Position numbers and translations under genes: made by a program. Source: Hyalangium gracile (GTDB lineage Bacteria > Myxococcota > Myxococcia > Myxococcales > Myxococcaceae). From it: DNA of 64,000 nucleotides. The stretch is taken from contig NZ_JAHXBG010000001.1 in NCBI RefSeq assembly GCF_020103725.1, forward strand, positions 558,001-622,000. Reading direction: 5' to 3'. The notes beneath the pieces were generated by a model, which searched no databases, was not told where the DNA came from, and saw nothing but the letters and a program-made list of their open reading frames with translations. Within the stretch, counting starts at the first letter, position 1, and each line of letters begins with the position of its first letter. Shown one piece after another: positions 54,369-63,132 of the stretch.

Positions 54369-55177
54369 GGCAGCCGCTCCGTGCGGTCCGCCGGGGGCAG
54401 CTTCAGCGCCGGCGGCTGGGAGAGGACTATGCCCGTCACCACGCCGGCGGCCACCGCCAGCCCGACGCCTCCCACCACGAACGGCCACACCGGCCGGGGC
54501 TGCTCCTCGAGGTGCTCCTCGCGCACGGGCTCCCGCGCCGCCACCACCGCGGGCGGTGGCTCCTGCGTGGCATCGAAGCGCAGCGGAGCCGAGGCACTCC
54601 CCTTCTCGAAGAGCGCCCCCTGCGCCGAGTCGAGCGCCAGCGCGTACACCTCCACCGCTCTCACGGCGGGGGCCTGGGCCACCACGGGCCCGGGGGCCTC
54701 CCCCTCCGTCACCTGGAAGGAGGCCTCGCCCGGCAGCCGGACGTAGACGGCCACCTTCGTCACCGACACCAGCGCATTCTCCAGCACCGCCTCCACCTGC
54801 CCGTCATCGCGGCGCTCCACCCGCAGGGCGGCCCGAGGCGTGCCCTTCATCCTCTTGCGCGCCGCGTCGAAGGGCTTGCGGATCTTCGGCCCCAGCGAGC
54901 GGCTCACCTCCGCTTCAGGATCGATCGCCAGCAGCTCCTCGAAGTAGCCCTGCGCCTTCTTCGACTGGCCCATGAAGGCGGTGGACAGCGCCAGGCCCTT
55001 CCACGCGCGCAGGCGTTCGTCCCGGGTGCCCGGCTCTCTCAGCGCGGCCTCGAAGTGCGCCGCGGCCGCGTCGAACTCCAGCGCCTCGAAGCTGCGCTCG
55101 GCCCGCACGAGCGCCCGCTCCGCGCCCGAGGGCGAGGCAGCACCGAGGCACAGCAGCAGGATCAGCGAGGCATGCAC
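54365..55177 (-). CDS. exported TPR-like protein with C-terminal TM
   Basis: 270 residues from a GTG at 55177. Signal peptide at about 1-19. TPR-like helices at about 20-95 (FEALEFDAAAAHFEAAL, KGLALSTAFMGQSKKAQGYFEELLAIDP). A beta-rich segment at about 115-200 precedes a Pro-rich linker and a membrane segment near 225-250 (WPFVVGGVGLAVAAGVVTGIVL). This layout occurs in myxobacterial proteins that sit next to PEGA kinases and in Glt/Tol-like envelope systems. The Cys-rich lipoprotein gene overlaps its end. Its 5' end faces the DnaA-box region. Confidence 0.75.
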   Translation of the reverse strand: MHASLILLLCLGAASPSGAERALVRAERSFEALEFDAAAAHFEAALREPGTRDERLRAWKGLALSTAFMGQSKKAQGYFEELLAIDPEAEVSRSLGPKIRKPFDAARKRMKGTPRAALRVERRDDGQVEAVLENALVSVTKVAVYVRLPGEASFQVTEGEAPGPVVAQAPAVRAVEVYALALDSAQGALFEKGSASAPLRFDATQEPPPAVVAAREPVREEHLEEQPRPVWPFVVGGVGLAVAAGVVTGIVLSQPPALKLPPADRTERLP

Positions 55178-55305
55178 GGGGCGCGCACTCTACCCGCGGC
55201 CCGGCCCCGGCCGCGCCTCTTTCCGGATCAGAATCTGGCCCATCCCCTTGCGCCGTCCCGGACCCGTGCACACCCTTCCTCCCCAGGTCCTGACTTCCAC
55301 GGCTA

Positions 55306-55342
55306 TAGCTCATAGATGTAGGAGATCTAGTCGTAGTGATAG
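55306..55342 (+). promoter_or_regulatory. TAG triplet track (DnaA-trio-like)
   Basis: Six TAG triplets occur within 37 bp. Counting from 55313, the TAGs at 55313, 55319, 55328, 55334 and 55340 all fall in the same triplet register. DnaA-trios (repeats with a conserved central A, next to a GC-rich spacer and DnaA boxes) are the element that DnaA uses to open origins. The match here is imperfect because the trios are interspersed with other triplets. Confidence 0.5.
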
Positions 55343-55411
55343 CAGGCGGCGCGGACTTGGGGATAAGTCAGCAAGCGCCCGCAATCCCTCGGGAAACTCC
55401 GGTTTCCAGCA

Positions 55412-55420
55412 TGTGGATAA
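55412..55420 (-). promoter_or_regulatory. exact DnaA box (TTATCCACA)
   Basis: The + strand reads TGTGGATAA, i.e. TTATCCACA on the minus strand, a perfect match to the classical high-affinity DnaA box. By base composition (about 70% GC) one exact match in 64 kb is uncommon. It sits within the cluster of weaker matches described for the whole intergenic region. Confidence 0.65.
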
Positions 55421-55596
55421 GTAGCGGGTTTTCCCCAGCGCCCCACAGAGCCCCAGGCCCGTGACGGTTTCTCCACAGGGGCCCGACTGTCACCCACAGG
55501 ACTCCCACAGGAAAGCGGGCCTGCACCTCTCCGCCCGCTTCTCTCCTTGATTGCGAGTGACTGTCTCCTGGCGGGTCCGGGCTATCCTCCGGGCCC

Positions 55597-57390
55597 ATGG
55601 GCGCACCGGGAAAAGGCGCGCCGGTCGGGCCGTCGGATGACTTCCATCGGGGCGAGCAGATCGGCAAGTACCAGGTCATCACTCAGCTCTCGGTGGGAGG
55701 CATGGCCGAGCTGTTCCTCGGCTTCACCGCGGGGCCGGGTGGGTTTCGCAAGTACGTGGCCCTCAAGCGCATCCTCCCGGATGTGCGCAGCAACGAGGCC
55801 TTCCGGCGCATGTTCCTGGACGAGGCGCGCATCACCGCCGCCTTCAACCACCCGAACATCGCCCAGGTGTACGAGCTGGGGCAGGAGGAGGAGGGGCTGT
55901 ACCTGGCCATGGAGTTCATCGCCGGGCAGAACCTGGATCAGCTCACCAACGCGTACCGGCGCCGGCAGGAGCCGATTCCCCTCGGGCTGAGCCTGGCGTT
56001 GATGCGGGACGTGTGCCTGGCGCTGCACTACGCGCACACCTTCACGGACCCCTCGGGCCGGCCCAGCCCCATCGTCCACCGGGACGTCGCCCAGAAGAAC
56101 ATCATGGTGACGTACGACGGGGTGGTGAAGCTGCTGGACTTCGGCATCGCCAAGGCGCGCAACAGCCTGGAGCGCACGCGCGCCGGCATGGTGAAGGGCA
56201 CCGCCGGGTACATGTCTCCGGAGCAGGTGCGCGGAGAGCCGCTCGATGGCCGGAGCGACGTGTTCGCCGTGGGCGTGGTGCTCTGGGAGCTCGTCACCGG
56301 CAGCCGGCTCTTCGCGGCGAAGACGGAGCGCGAGGAGATGGCCTCCATCCTCACCACGCCCGTGCCTGTGCCGGAGCACCCGACGACGCCGGTGTCCGAG
56401 GCGCTCGCGGCGGTCATCCTCCAGGCGCTCGAGCGTGATGTGAAGCGCCGCTTCCAGAGCGCCAAGGAGCTGGCGCGGGCGCTGGAGCAGGCCGCCGGCG
56501 GCCAGCTGTTCGACACGGATCAGCGCGCGGCGGTGATGCGCGAGCTGTTCGAGAAGAAGATGACGGCCACGCGCTCGCTGCTGGAGAGCGCGGATGCCGC
56601 GGTGGGGACCGACCCCGAGGCGGAGGGAGAGCCCGCGCCGGAGCCTCCGAGGAAGAAGGCGCCTCCGCCTCCGCCGCCTGCCCCCATTCGCAGCGGGCGC
56701 ACCGAAGTCTATGTGGACAAGTCCGCGCCCGCGACGGAGGAGAAGGCCTCCAACGTGAAGGTGGACTCGGGGCTCAACGAGGAGGTCCGCATCCCGGACA
56801 CCCGGGTGGCGCCGGCGACCACGCAGGACGCGGCCTCGGGCGGCGGCAGGACGCTCAACACGGTGCTGTGGGTCGCGGTGTTGATGAGCGTGGTGCTGGG
56901 CGGTGGCTACCTGGTGCTGACGCTGACGCGCTCCTTGAATGAGGACCTGCCGCCCCAGCCAGCCCTGCAGACGTACGCGGACCCGAGGCTCAGGACGTTC
57001 CCCGAGCCCGGGCAGCCCGTGCCCCCTTCCGCCGCGGGTGACGCGGGGGCGGCGGCGGGCACCACCGCGGTGGTGGAGGCCAAGGGGCCAGAGGCCAAGG
57101 GAGCGCAGGAGGAGAAGTCACCGCCGTCGGGGGGCGAGGACAAGCCCTCGAAGTCCCGGCGGACGCCGGAGGGGAAGATGACGCTCATCATCAACCCGGA
57201 GGCCCAGGTGTTCCTCGGCAAGCGCTCGCTGGGGAAGACGCCGCTGTTCAACGCGCCGGTGCCGGTGGGGCGCAACCGGCTGCGCATCGTAGGCCCGGAC
57301 AAGAAGCAACGCTGGCTGCCCGTCGTCATCGAAGAGGGGAAGACGACGATGCACCGGTTCGATCTCGACAACATTCCCGAGGCTCCCTGA
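55597..57390 (+). CDS. Ser/Thr protein kinase with TM segment and PEGA domain (paralog)
   Basis: 597 residues. Kinase domain about 22-285: LSVGGMAELFLG, Lys in YVALKRIL, HRDVAQKN catalytic loop, LLDFGIAK, GYMSPEQ. A membrane segment follows at about 420-440 (LWVAVLMSVVLGGGYLVLTLT), then a short stalk and a C-terminal PEGA-type domain (about 527-597, PEAQVFLGKRSLGKTPLF). Shorter linkers than the paralog at 31863, but the same plan. It starts at the right edge of the DnaA-box region, and gshB begins 1 nt after its stop, so the two form an operon. Confidence 0.92.
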   Translation: MGAPGKGAPVGPSDDFHRGEQIGKYQVITQLSVGGMAELFLGFTAGPGGFRKYVALKRILPDVRSNEAFRRMFLDEARITAAFNHPNIAQVYELGQEEEGLYLAMEFIAGQNLDQLTNAYRRRQEPIPLGLSLALMRDVCLALHYAHTFTDPSGRPSPIVHRDVAQKNIMVTYDGVVKLLDFGIAKARNSLERTRAGMVKGTAGYMSPEQVRGEPLDGRSDVFAVGVVLWELVTGSRLFAAKTEREEMASILTTPVPVPEHPTTPVSEALAAVILQALERDVKRRFQSAKELARALEQAAGGQLFDTDQRAAVMRELFEKKMTATRSLLESADAAVGTDPEAEGEPAPEPPRKKAPPPPPPAPIRSGRTEVYVDKSAPATEEKASNVKVDSGLNEEVRIPDTRVAPATTQDAASGGGRTLNTVLWVAVLMSVVLGGGYLVLTLTRSLNEDLPPQPALQTYADPRLRTFPEPGQPVPPSAAGDAGAAAGTTAVVEAKGPEAKGAQEEKSPPSGGEDKPSKSRRTPEGKMTLIINPEAQVFLGKRSLGKTPLFNAPVPVGRNRLRIVGPDKKQRWLPVVIEEGKTTMHRFDLDNIPEAP

Positions 57391-57391
57391 G

Positions 57392-58351
57392 ATGGCTTCC
57401 CTGACTCTTGGTTTCCTGATGGACCCGCTCGAGCACGTGCGAGTGGACCATGACTCCACGTTCGCGATGATGCTGGAGGCGCAGCGGCGCGGGCACACCG
57501 TGCGCTACTTCGAGCAGGGCTGGCTGCGCTTCGGAGGCACCTGCGCCGAGGCCCGCATGCGCACCGTCACCGTGCGTCGCGAGGTGGGGCGGCACATGGA
57601 GGTGCTGGAGGAGTCGGTGCGGCCGATCTCCAGCCTGGATGTGCTCTTCATGCGCAAGGATCCGCCGGTGGACGTGGACTTCCTGCATGCCACGCAGCTG
57701 GTGGAGCTGTGCGCGGGCCGGCAGCCGGTCTACATCAACAGCCCGCAGGGCATCCGCGATGCGAACGAGAAGCTGTTCGCGCTGAACTTCCCGGAGCTGA
57801 TGCCGGAGACGTGCGTCTCGCGGGAGAAGGCGGTGCTGACGGACTTCATCCAGCGGCACCCGGCCGGCACCATCCTCAAGCCCGTCGACGGCTTCGGGGG
57901 CAAGGGCATCGTGTTCGTGGGGCAGGGAGACCGGAACACGCGCTCCATGCTGGAGCTGCTCACGGACCAGGGGCGCGAGGCCATCATCGCCCAGGCGTAC
58001 GTGCCGCAGAGCCGGCAGGGTGACAAGCGCATCATCCTGGTGGACGGCGAGCCGCTGGGCGCGGTGCTGCGCGTGCCTTCGGAGGATGACCACCGGGGCA
58101 ACATGGCCGCGGGCGGCAAGCCCGTGAAGACGACACTGACGGCGCGGGAGAAGGAGATCTGCGCCCGGCTGAAGCCGGCATTGCTCGAGCGGGGGTTGCT
58201 GCTGGTGGGCATCGACGTGCTCGGCGACTACCTCACCGAGGTGAACGTGACGAGCCCCACGGGCCTGGTGGAGATCGACGCGCTGGACGGAATCTCCGTG
58301 GAGGCCAGCGTCATCGGCATGGCGGAGCGCCTGGCTTCGAAGCGTCGGTGA
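57392..58351 (+). CDS. gshB: glutathione synthase (ATP-grasp)
   Basis: 319 residues. The ATP-grasp ligase features are visible: GFLMDPLEHVRVDHDSTFAMMLEAQRRG at the N-terminus, DVLFMRKDPPVD, YINSPQGIRDANEKLFAL, and the Gly-rich ATP loop KPVDGFGGKGIVFV. The C-terminal TEVNVTSPTGLVEI is the Mg/ATP-binding end. It joins gamma-glutamylcysteine and glycine. No gshA is seen in this window. The single base between the kinase stop and this ATG suggests tight translational coupling to the kinase. Confidence 0.93.
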   Translation: MASLTLGFLMDPLEHVRVDHDSTFAMMLEAQRRGHTVRYFEQGWLRFGGTCAEARMRTVTVRREVGRHMEVLEESVRPISSLDVLFMRKDPPVDVDFLHATQLVELCAGRQPVYINSPQGIRDANEKLFALNFPELMPETCVSREKAVLTDFIQRHPAGTILKPVDGFGGKGIVFVGQGDRNTRSMLELLTDQGREAIIAQAYVPQSRQGDKRIILVDGEPLGAVLRVPSEDDHRGNMAAGGKPVKTTLTAREKEICARLKPALLERGLLLVGIDVLGDYLTEVNVTSPTGLVEIDALDGISVEASVIGMAERLASKRR

Positions 58352-58385
58352 GCAGGGCGCGAACATCCCTTGACCGAGGGTGCCC

Positions 58386-58958
58386 ATGAACCTGCGTGGC
58401 TGGATCGTCCTCGGATGCCTGCTGCTCGTGGGGACGGGGTGTCCCCATGGCTGGATGAAGGGCGGCACGAGCGATCGAGCCATGCACGAGGACACGAGGG
58501 AGCTGGTGTCCGGTGCCTCGGAGGACGAGGAGGAGAAGAACCCCTGCGCGGAGAACGAGGTAGCCACCTGGAAGTGTGACCCGCTTCCGTGCCGATGGGT
58601 CTGCGAGAAGCGTGAGGACTGTGAGGCTCCACTGGGCTGTCTCCCCTTGAGCTCTCGAGGCCCCAACTTCTGTGTCGCCAGCGAGTGCGAGACAGACCGT
58701 GAATGCGCCGAAGGCCTGGCGTGTCGGGTACTGGAGACGCTGGGGGAGGGCCCTCGCGTCCGCTTCTGTGTCCCCGAGGGCCGGAGGAAGGAAGGTGGCC
58801 CCTGCCTGAGAGGAGCCAGCATTCACAAGGTGGGTTATCCCAGAGTCGAGGAGGGACGACTGCGTCTCGAGATGGAGTGTGTCCAGCCATGTGGCGAAGG
58901 CAAACCGTCCTGCCCTGAAGGTTCGCACTGCCTTCGAGGGAGATGCCGCCAGCCATGA
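58386..58958 (+). CDS. small Cys-rich lipoprotein
   Basis: 190 residues from the ATG at 58386 with GAGGG about 6 nt upstream. Signal peptide with lipobox LLVGTGC. The mature protein has about 15 Cys in pairs (CDPLPCRWVCEKREDCEAPLGC, CETDRECAEGLAC, CVQPCGEGKPSCPEGSHCLRGRC), suggesting several disulfide-bonded modules. It follows gshB by 34 bp, and its stop overlaps the methyltransferase start (ATGA), so it may be part of the same operon. Confidence 0.75.
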   Translation: MNLRGWIVLGCLLLVGTGCPHGWMKGGTSDRAMHEDTRELVSGASEDEEEKNPCAENEVATWKCDPLPCRWVCEKREDCEAPLGCLPLSSRGPNFCVASECETDRECAEGLACRVLETLGEGPRVRFCVPEGRRKEGGPCLRGASIHKVGYPRVEEGRLRLEMECVQPCGEGKPSCPEGSHCLRGRCRQP

Positions 58959-59716
58959 CCGAGACGGTCGACTCCATCGGCACGGCTGGTGTGCAGGTGC
59001 TGCAGCGCCGGGAGGGCTACCGCTTCACCCTGGACGCCGTGCTCCTGGCCGCCTTCGCCGCCTCGGAAGGGGCACACGAGGGAGCTGTGCTGGAGCTCGG
59101 CGCGGGCAGCGGCGTGGTGTCCTTCCTGCTCGCGCGCCAGTTCGGCCGCGCTCCCGTGGACGCCCTGGAGCTTCAGCCCACCGTGCACGAGCGCCTCGTC
59201 CGAGGCGTGGCGCTCAACCGCCTCGAAGGCCAGGTCCGTCCCCTCCTCGGAGATCTCCGCGAGGCCCGGAAGCTGCTCCCGGCCGGGGCCTACACCCTCG
59301 TCGTCTCGAATCCCCCCTTCCGGCCTCGGAGCGCCGGCGTGCGCAGTCCGGACGAGGAGCGCGCCCTCTCCAAGCAGGAGCTGGCATGCGATGCGGTGGC
59401 CGTCATCGCAGCCTCCCGCCACGCCCTGGCCCCCGGGGGCGGTGTGAGCCTGGTGTACCCCGCCGCTCGCCTGGCCGAGGTGCTCGGGCTGCTCACTGGC
59501 GCCAGGCTCTTCCCTCGAGCCCTCCGGTTGATCCACGCCCGGGCAGCCTCCCCCGCCACGCGCTTCCTCGTCCATGCCCTGAGGGACACCGATCGCGGAC
59601 TGGCCGTGCGCCCTCCCCTCCTTGTTCATGGCCAGGGCCCCGGCGGTTATGCTCCCGAGGTCGCCGCGCTGATGGATCCACCCCGAGTCAATCGCGATAC
59701 CCCTCCAGGGTGTTGA
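58955..59716 (+). CDS. N6-adenine methyltransferase, TrmN6-like
   Basis: 253 residues from the ATG at 58955, which overlaps the lipoprotein stop. SAM-binding motif VLELGAGSGVVSFLLA and the catalytic NPPF motif (VVSNPPFRP) place it with tRNA1(Val) adenine-37 N6-methyltransferases (YfiC/TrmN6) and related DNA/RNA N6-MTases. An ATG at 58943 is an alternative start, but GAGGGAG ends directly at it, leaving no spacing. Target base not proven. Confidence 0.8.
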   Translation: MTETVDSIGTAGVQVLQRREGYRFTLDAVLLAAFAASEGAHEGAVLELGAGSGVVSFLLARQFGRAPVDALELQPTVHERLVRGVALNRLEGQVRPLLGDLREARKLLPAGAYTLVVSNPPFRPRSAGVRSPDEERALSKQELACDAVAVIAASRHALAPGGGVSLVYPAARLAEVLGLLTGARLFPRALRLIHARAASPATRFLVHALRDTDRGLAVRPPLLVHGQGPGGYAPEVAALMDPPRVNRDTPPGC

Positions 59717-59812
59717 GAGACCCATCCCAGCCCATCCCTACCGCGGTACAGGGTGTCTGGTTTCAGCCCTACCGTGCCGTTACAATTTTACGACGTCCTG
59801 CGAGGAGGAGTG

Positions 59813-62632
59813 ATGAAGTCCCAACCCGAACAGGTGTCGTCCGAAAAGGGTGAGCCGAACGGGGAGCTGGTAGGGGTCTCCGCGCTGGAGCTCGTCGAGG
59901 CGTTGGAGGAAGCGTTCCTCGCGGTGGATGGGGCGCTGAACATCCAGGCCGTGAACTCGGCGACGGAGCGGCTGCTCGGGCTGACGCGCGCCGAGCTGGT
60001 GGGCAGCACGCTGCACTCGGTGCTGAGCGGACAGGCCATCTCTCCCGCGGTGCTCGAGGGCTGTGAGCGCGCGCTCCTCGAGCGGGAGCCCCTGCGGCTC
60101 ATCGGCCACCGCGCGTCGGCGGACCAGTGGCTGGAGATTCGCCTCCGTCCCCACGGCGAGCAGGTGTGGCTCTTCCTGAGGGATGTCACCCCGGAGCACA
60201 GGACGACGGAGCGGCTCCGGGACTTCGAGCAGCAGCAGGCCGTGCTCCGCTACGTGCTGGCCAACGTCCCCCACGCCATCTTCTGGAAGGACCGCAACGG
60301 GCACTTCCTGGGCGGCAACCAGAACTTCCTGAGCGACGTCGGCGTGGACTCGCTGGAGAACCTCATCGGCAAGACGGACTACGAGCTGGCCTGCACCCGC
60401 GAGGAGGCCGACGCCTTCTCCCGGGCCGATCGCCAGGTCATGGAGAGCGGCACGCCGATCCTCAACCTCGAGGAGCCCATCCGCCACGCCTCGGGCGAGC
60501 AGCACACGCTGCTGACCAGCAAGGTGCCGCTCCGGGATGAGGCGGGCCACGTCATCGGCATGGTGGGCATCTACGCGGACATCACCGATCGCAAGCGGAT
60601 GGAGGTGGAGCTGCAGAAGGCCAAGGAGGCCGCCGAGGCCGCCGCCGGCGCCAAGAGCGAGTTCCTCACGGTGATGAGCCACGAGCTGCGCACCCCGCTC
60701 ACCTTGATTCTCGGCCCGCTGGGGGTGCTGCTCTCCTCGAACTCCAGCGAGCTGTCCGAGCGCGTCCGCGTCGACCTGCAGCGCATCCACCGCAACGCCG
60801 AGCGCCTCTTCCGGCTCGTGGACGACATCCTGGACCATCAGAAGATGGAGGCCGGCCGGATGAAGGTGGACTGGGAGCCCATGGAGGTGGGTCCGGTCAC
60901 CTCCCACATCGTGGAGGATGCCCGCTCGGCGGGGACCTCCCGCGGCATCGATGTGCGCTTCGAGGCCGACCTGAACCTGGGCCTCGCCTCGCTGGACCGG
61001 CGCAAGTACGAGAAGATCGTCCTCAACCTGCTGGGCAACGCGCTCAAGTTCACGCCGGAGGGCGGCTCCGTCACGGTGGCCCTGCGAGCCGTGAACGCGT
61101 GGCTGGAGCTCTCGGTGACGGACACCGGGCCCGGCATTCCCCTGGCCAAGCAGGGGCTGCTCTTCCAGCGCTTCCAGCAGCTCGATGGCTCCGGCACCCG
61201 GAAGTACGAGGGGACGGGCATCGGGCTGGCGCTCGTGAAGGAGTTCGCCGAGCTGATGGGCGGCCAGGTGTCCGTGGAGAGCGAGGAGGGAGCCGGCGCG
61301 CGCTTCATCGTCCGCCTGCCGAGGAGCGCCGATCCGCTCGTGCAGCGCAGCCCGGAGAGCAAGGCCGCGGCACGCTCGGGGCACGGCTACCGGGCGCACC
61401 TGACGCCCGCGCCCATCCCCCTGCGTGCGGCGGCTCGGAAGCTCGCGGGCCCGGCGCCACGGGTGCTCATCGCCGAGGACAATGCCGACATGCGCGGCTA
61501 CCTGGCCGACCTGCTCGCCGACGAGTACGAGATGGAGCTGGCGGAGAACGGCAGGCAGGCGTGGGAGGCCGTGCAGCGGCAGCGGCCGCACGTCATCGTC
61601 TCGGACGTGATGATGCCCGAGATGGACGGCACCGAGCTGGTGTCCCGGCTCAAGGCGAGCCCCCAGTACCGCGACATCCCCGTCCTCCTGCTGACGGCGA
61701 AGGCCAGCCGCGAGGAGGTGGTCGGCGGCCTGGAGGCCGGAGCGGACGACTACCTGGGCAAGCCCTTCGGCCCCGCGGAGCTCAAGGCCCGGGTGCGCGC
61801 GGCCGTGCGGCTGCACGACGTCTACCTGCAGCTGGATGCGCGCAACCAGCAGCTGGAGACCGCGCTCCAGCAGCTGCGAGAGACCCAGGAGCAGCTGGTG
61901 AGCAAGGCCAAGATGGCCGCCGTGGGCACCCTGGTGGCCGGGCTCGCCCACGAGCTCAACAACCCGATGGCCGCCATCCGCATGAGCATCGAGATGCTCT
62001 CCCGGTACTCGGTGGCTCCGGAGGCGCGGCGCGCGGCGCTCGAGGTCATCGACCGCCAGTCCCGGCGCTGCGCCAGCCTGCTCAAGGCGCTGATCGACTT
62101 CTCGAGCCGCCCGGCCGAGATCCACCTGCCCTGCGAGGTGCGCTCGGTGGTGGAGCGCGTTATCGAAATGGCGCGGCCCGAGCTGTCCCAGCGCGGCGTG
62201 CACCTCGAGCAGCGGCTCGAGGGCGGGGAGCCGCCCTGGGTCCACGTGCACGCGGTGGAGATGGAGAGCGCCCTGCTCTGCGTGGTGAGGAACGCGGTGG
62301 AGGCCAGTCCGCCGGAGGCGACGGTGACGATCGAGGCCCGGCCCACGACGCGAGAGGGAGTGCAGGGGGTGGAGGTGCGCGTGAGCGACCGGGGGCCGGG
62401 GATTCCGGACGAGCTGCTGTCCCGCGTCGTCGAGCCGTTCTTCACCACGAAGCCGCCAGGAGAGGGCATCGGGTTGGGGCTCTCGCTGGCCCACCGCTTC
62501 ATCGAGTCGCACGGAGGTGCCTTGAACATCGACAGTCAGCTGGGCCAGGGGACGACGGTGAGGATGTGGCTCCCCGCGGCTCCCGTGAGTCAGCCGTCCA
62601 CGCTTCACGCCGCGGAGGTTCGAGCGCCATGA
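59813..62632 (+). CDS. double-kinase hybrid sensor (PAS-PAS-HK-REC-HK)
   Basis: 939 residues from the ATG at 59813 with GAGGAG 5 nt upstream. Two PAS domains (about 25-145 and 145-275; the second has [18 protein letters not shown]). First kinase: phosphoacceptor MSHELRTPL with His290, then an HATPase domain with [16 protein letters not shown] and GTGIGLALV. Receiver with Asp598 ([10 protein letters not shown]). Second kinase: [12 protein letters not shown] with His713, followed by an HATPase domain ending [11 protein letters not shown]. Two complete kinase modules in one chain is unusual. The stop overlaps a receiver-only gene by ATGA. Confidence 0.92.
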   Translation: MKSQPEQVSSEKGEPNGELVGVSALELVEALEEAFLAVDGALNIQAVNSATERLLGLTRAELVGSTLHSVLSGQAISPAVLEGCERALLEREPLRLIGHRASADQWLEIRLRPHGEQVWLFLRDVTPEHRTTERLRDFEQQQAVLRYVLANVPHAIFWKDRNGHFLGGNQNFLSDVGVDSLENLIGKTDYELACTREEADAFSRADRQVMESGTPILNLEEPIRHASGEQHTLLTSKVPLRDEAGHVIGMVGIYADITDRKRMEVELQKAKEAAEAAAGAKSEFLTVMSHELRTPLTLILGPLGVLLSSNSSELSERVRVDLQRIHRNAERLFRLVDDILDHQKMEAGRMKVDWEPMEVGPVTSHIVEDARSAGTSRGIDVRFEADLNLGLASLDRRKYEKIVLNLLGNALKFTPEGGSVTVALRAVNAWLELSVTDTGPGIPLAKQGLLFQRFQQLDGSGTRKYEGTGIGLALVKEFAELMGGQVSVESEEGAGARFIVRLPRSADPLVQRSPESKAAARSGHGYRAHLTPAPIPLRAAARKLAGPAPRVLIAEDNADMRGYLADLLADEYEMELAENGRQAWEAVQRQRPHVIVSDVMMPEMDGTELVSRLKASPQYRDIPVLLLTAKASREEVVGGLEAGADDYLGKPFGPAELKARVRAAVRLHDVYLQLDARNQQLETALQQLRETQEQLVSKAKMAAVGTLVAGLAHELNNPMAAIRMSIEMLSRYSVAPEARRAALEVIDRQSRRCASLLKALIDFSSRPAEIHLPCEVRSVVERVIEMARPELSQRGVHLEQRLEGGEPPWVHVHAVEMESALLCVVRNAVEASPPEATVTIEARPTTREGVQGVEVRVSDRGPGIPDELLSRVVEPFFTTKPPGEGIGLGLSLAHRFIESHGGALNIDSQLGQGTTVRMWLPAAPVSQPSTLHAAEVRAP

Positions 62633-63066
62633 ACACCATGGATTTCTGGGACGACGAGGCCCCGGTCCCGCTGAAGCATCACGAGCGCATCCTGCTGGTG
62701 GATGACGAGTTCGATGTGCGCGAGGGCCTGGCGAAGCTCCTTCGGATGGAGGGGTATGTCGTCACCACGGCGGAGAACGGCATGGTGGCGCTCGAGCGGG
62801 CGAAGACCCAGGAGTTCGATCTGGCGCTCACGGACCTGCGGATGCCGGGGCTGAGCGGCGTCGAGGTGCTCATCGGCCTGAAGAAGCTGCACCCGAAGCT
62901 GCCGGTGATCGTCGTCACGGGCTTCGCCTCGGATGCGACGCGGGCCAACTGCCTGCGCGAGGGCGCCTACGGCTTCGTCGCCAAGCCGTTCGACCTGGAC
63001 CAGCTGCTGAGCTTCATCGAGAAGGCCATCGAGGTGGAGAAGCCCACCCACCCGCCTGGGCAGTGA
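62629..63066 (+). CDS. single-domain response regulator (receiver)
   Basis: 145 residues, one receiver domain. The acidic pocket is ILLVDDEF, the phosphoacceptor is Asp69 in LALTDLRMPGLSG, the Thr switch is in VIVVTGF, and the Lys is in FVAKPFD. There is no output domain, so it probably passes the phosphoryl group or acts by protein contacts. The start codon overlaps the stop of the double-kinase gene (ATGA), making it the cognate partner. Confidence 0.92.
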   Translation: MNTMDFWDDEAPVPLKHHERILLVDDEFDVREGLAKLLRMEGYVVTTAENGMVALERAKTQEFDLALTDLRMPGLSGVEVLIGLKKLHPKLPVIVVTGFASDATRANCLREGAYGFVAKPFDLDQLLSFIEKAIEVEKPTHPPGQ

Positions 63067-63132
63067 GCGAACGGTCGACCTTTCCGAGTGGTTTCTATCG
63101 GGAGCAGGAGAGATTCGTAATATGGGCGCGCC

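Larger units (their letters stand above)
55178..55596. other. intergenic region with DnaA-box cluster and DnaA-trio-like TAG track (candidate origin)
   Basis: A 419-bp gap between divergent genes. At 55306-55342 an AT-rich run contains TAG at 55306, 55313, 55319, 55328, 55334 and 55340; the last five are in the same triplet register. A GC-rich spacer (55343-55357) follows. Then come DnaA-box-like 9-mers: TGGGGATAA 55358-55366 (8/9 to the reverse complement of TTATCCACA), TGTGGATAA 55412-55420 (exact), TTTTCCCCA 55429-55437 (7/9), TTCTCCACA 55469-55477 (8/9) and TCACCCACA 55490-55498 (7/9). The order trio - GC - box, on the matching strand, fits a basal unwinding system. Confidence 0.6.

Noticed and set aside
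58830-58850. TTATCCCAG as a DnaA box
   Set aside because: Isolated 7/9 match inside a coding region; expected by chance.
59780-62608. A 942-codon leftward reading frame
   Set aside because: Antisense shadow of the double-kinase gene; rightward frame has intact kinase and receiver motifs.
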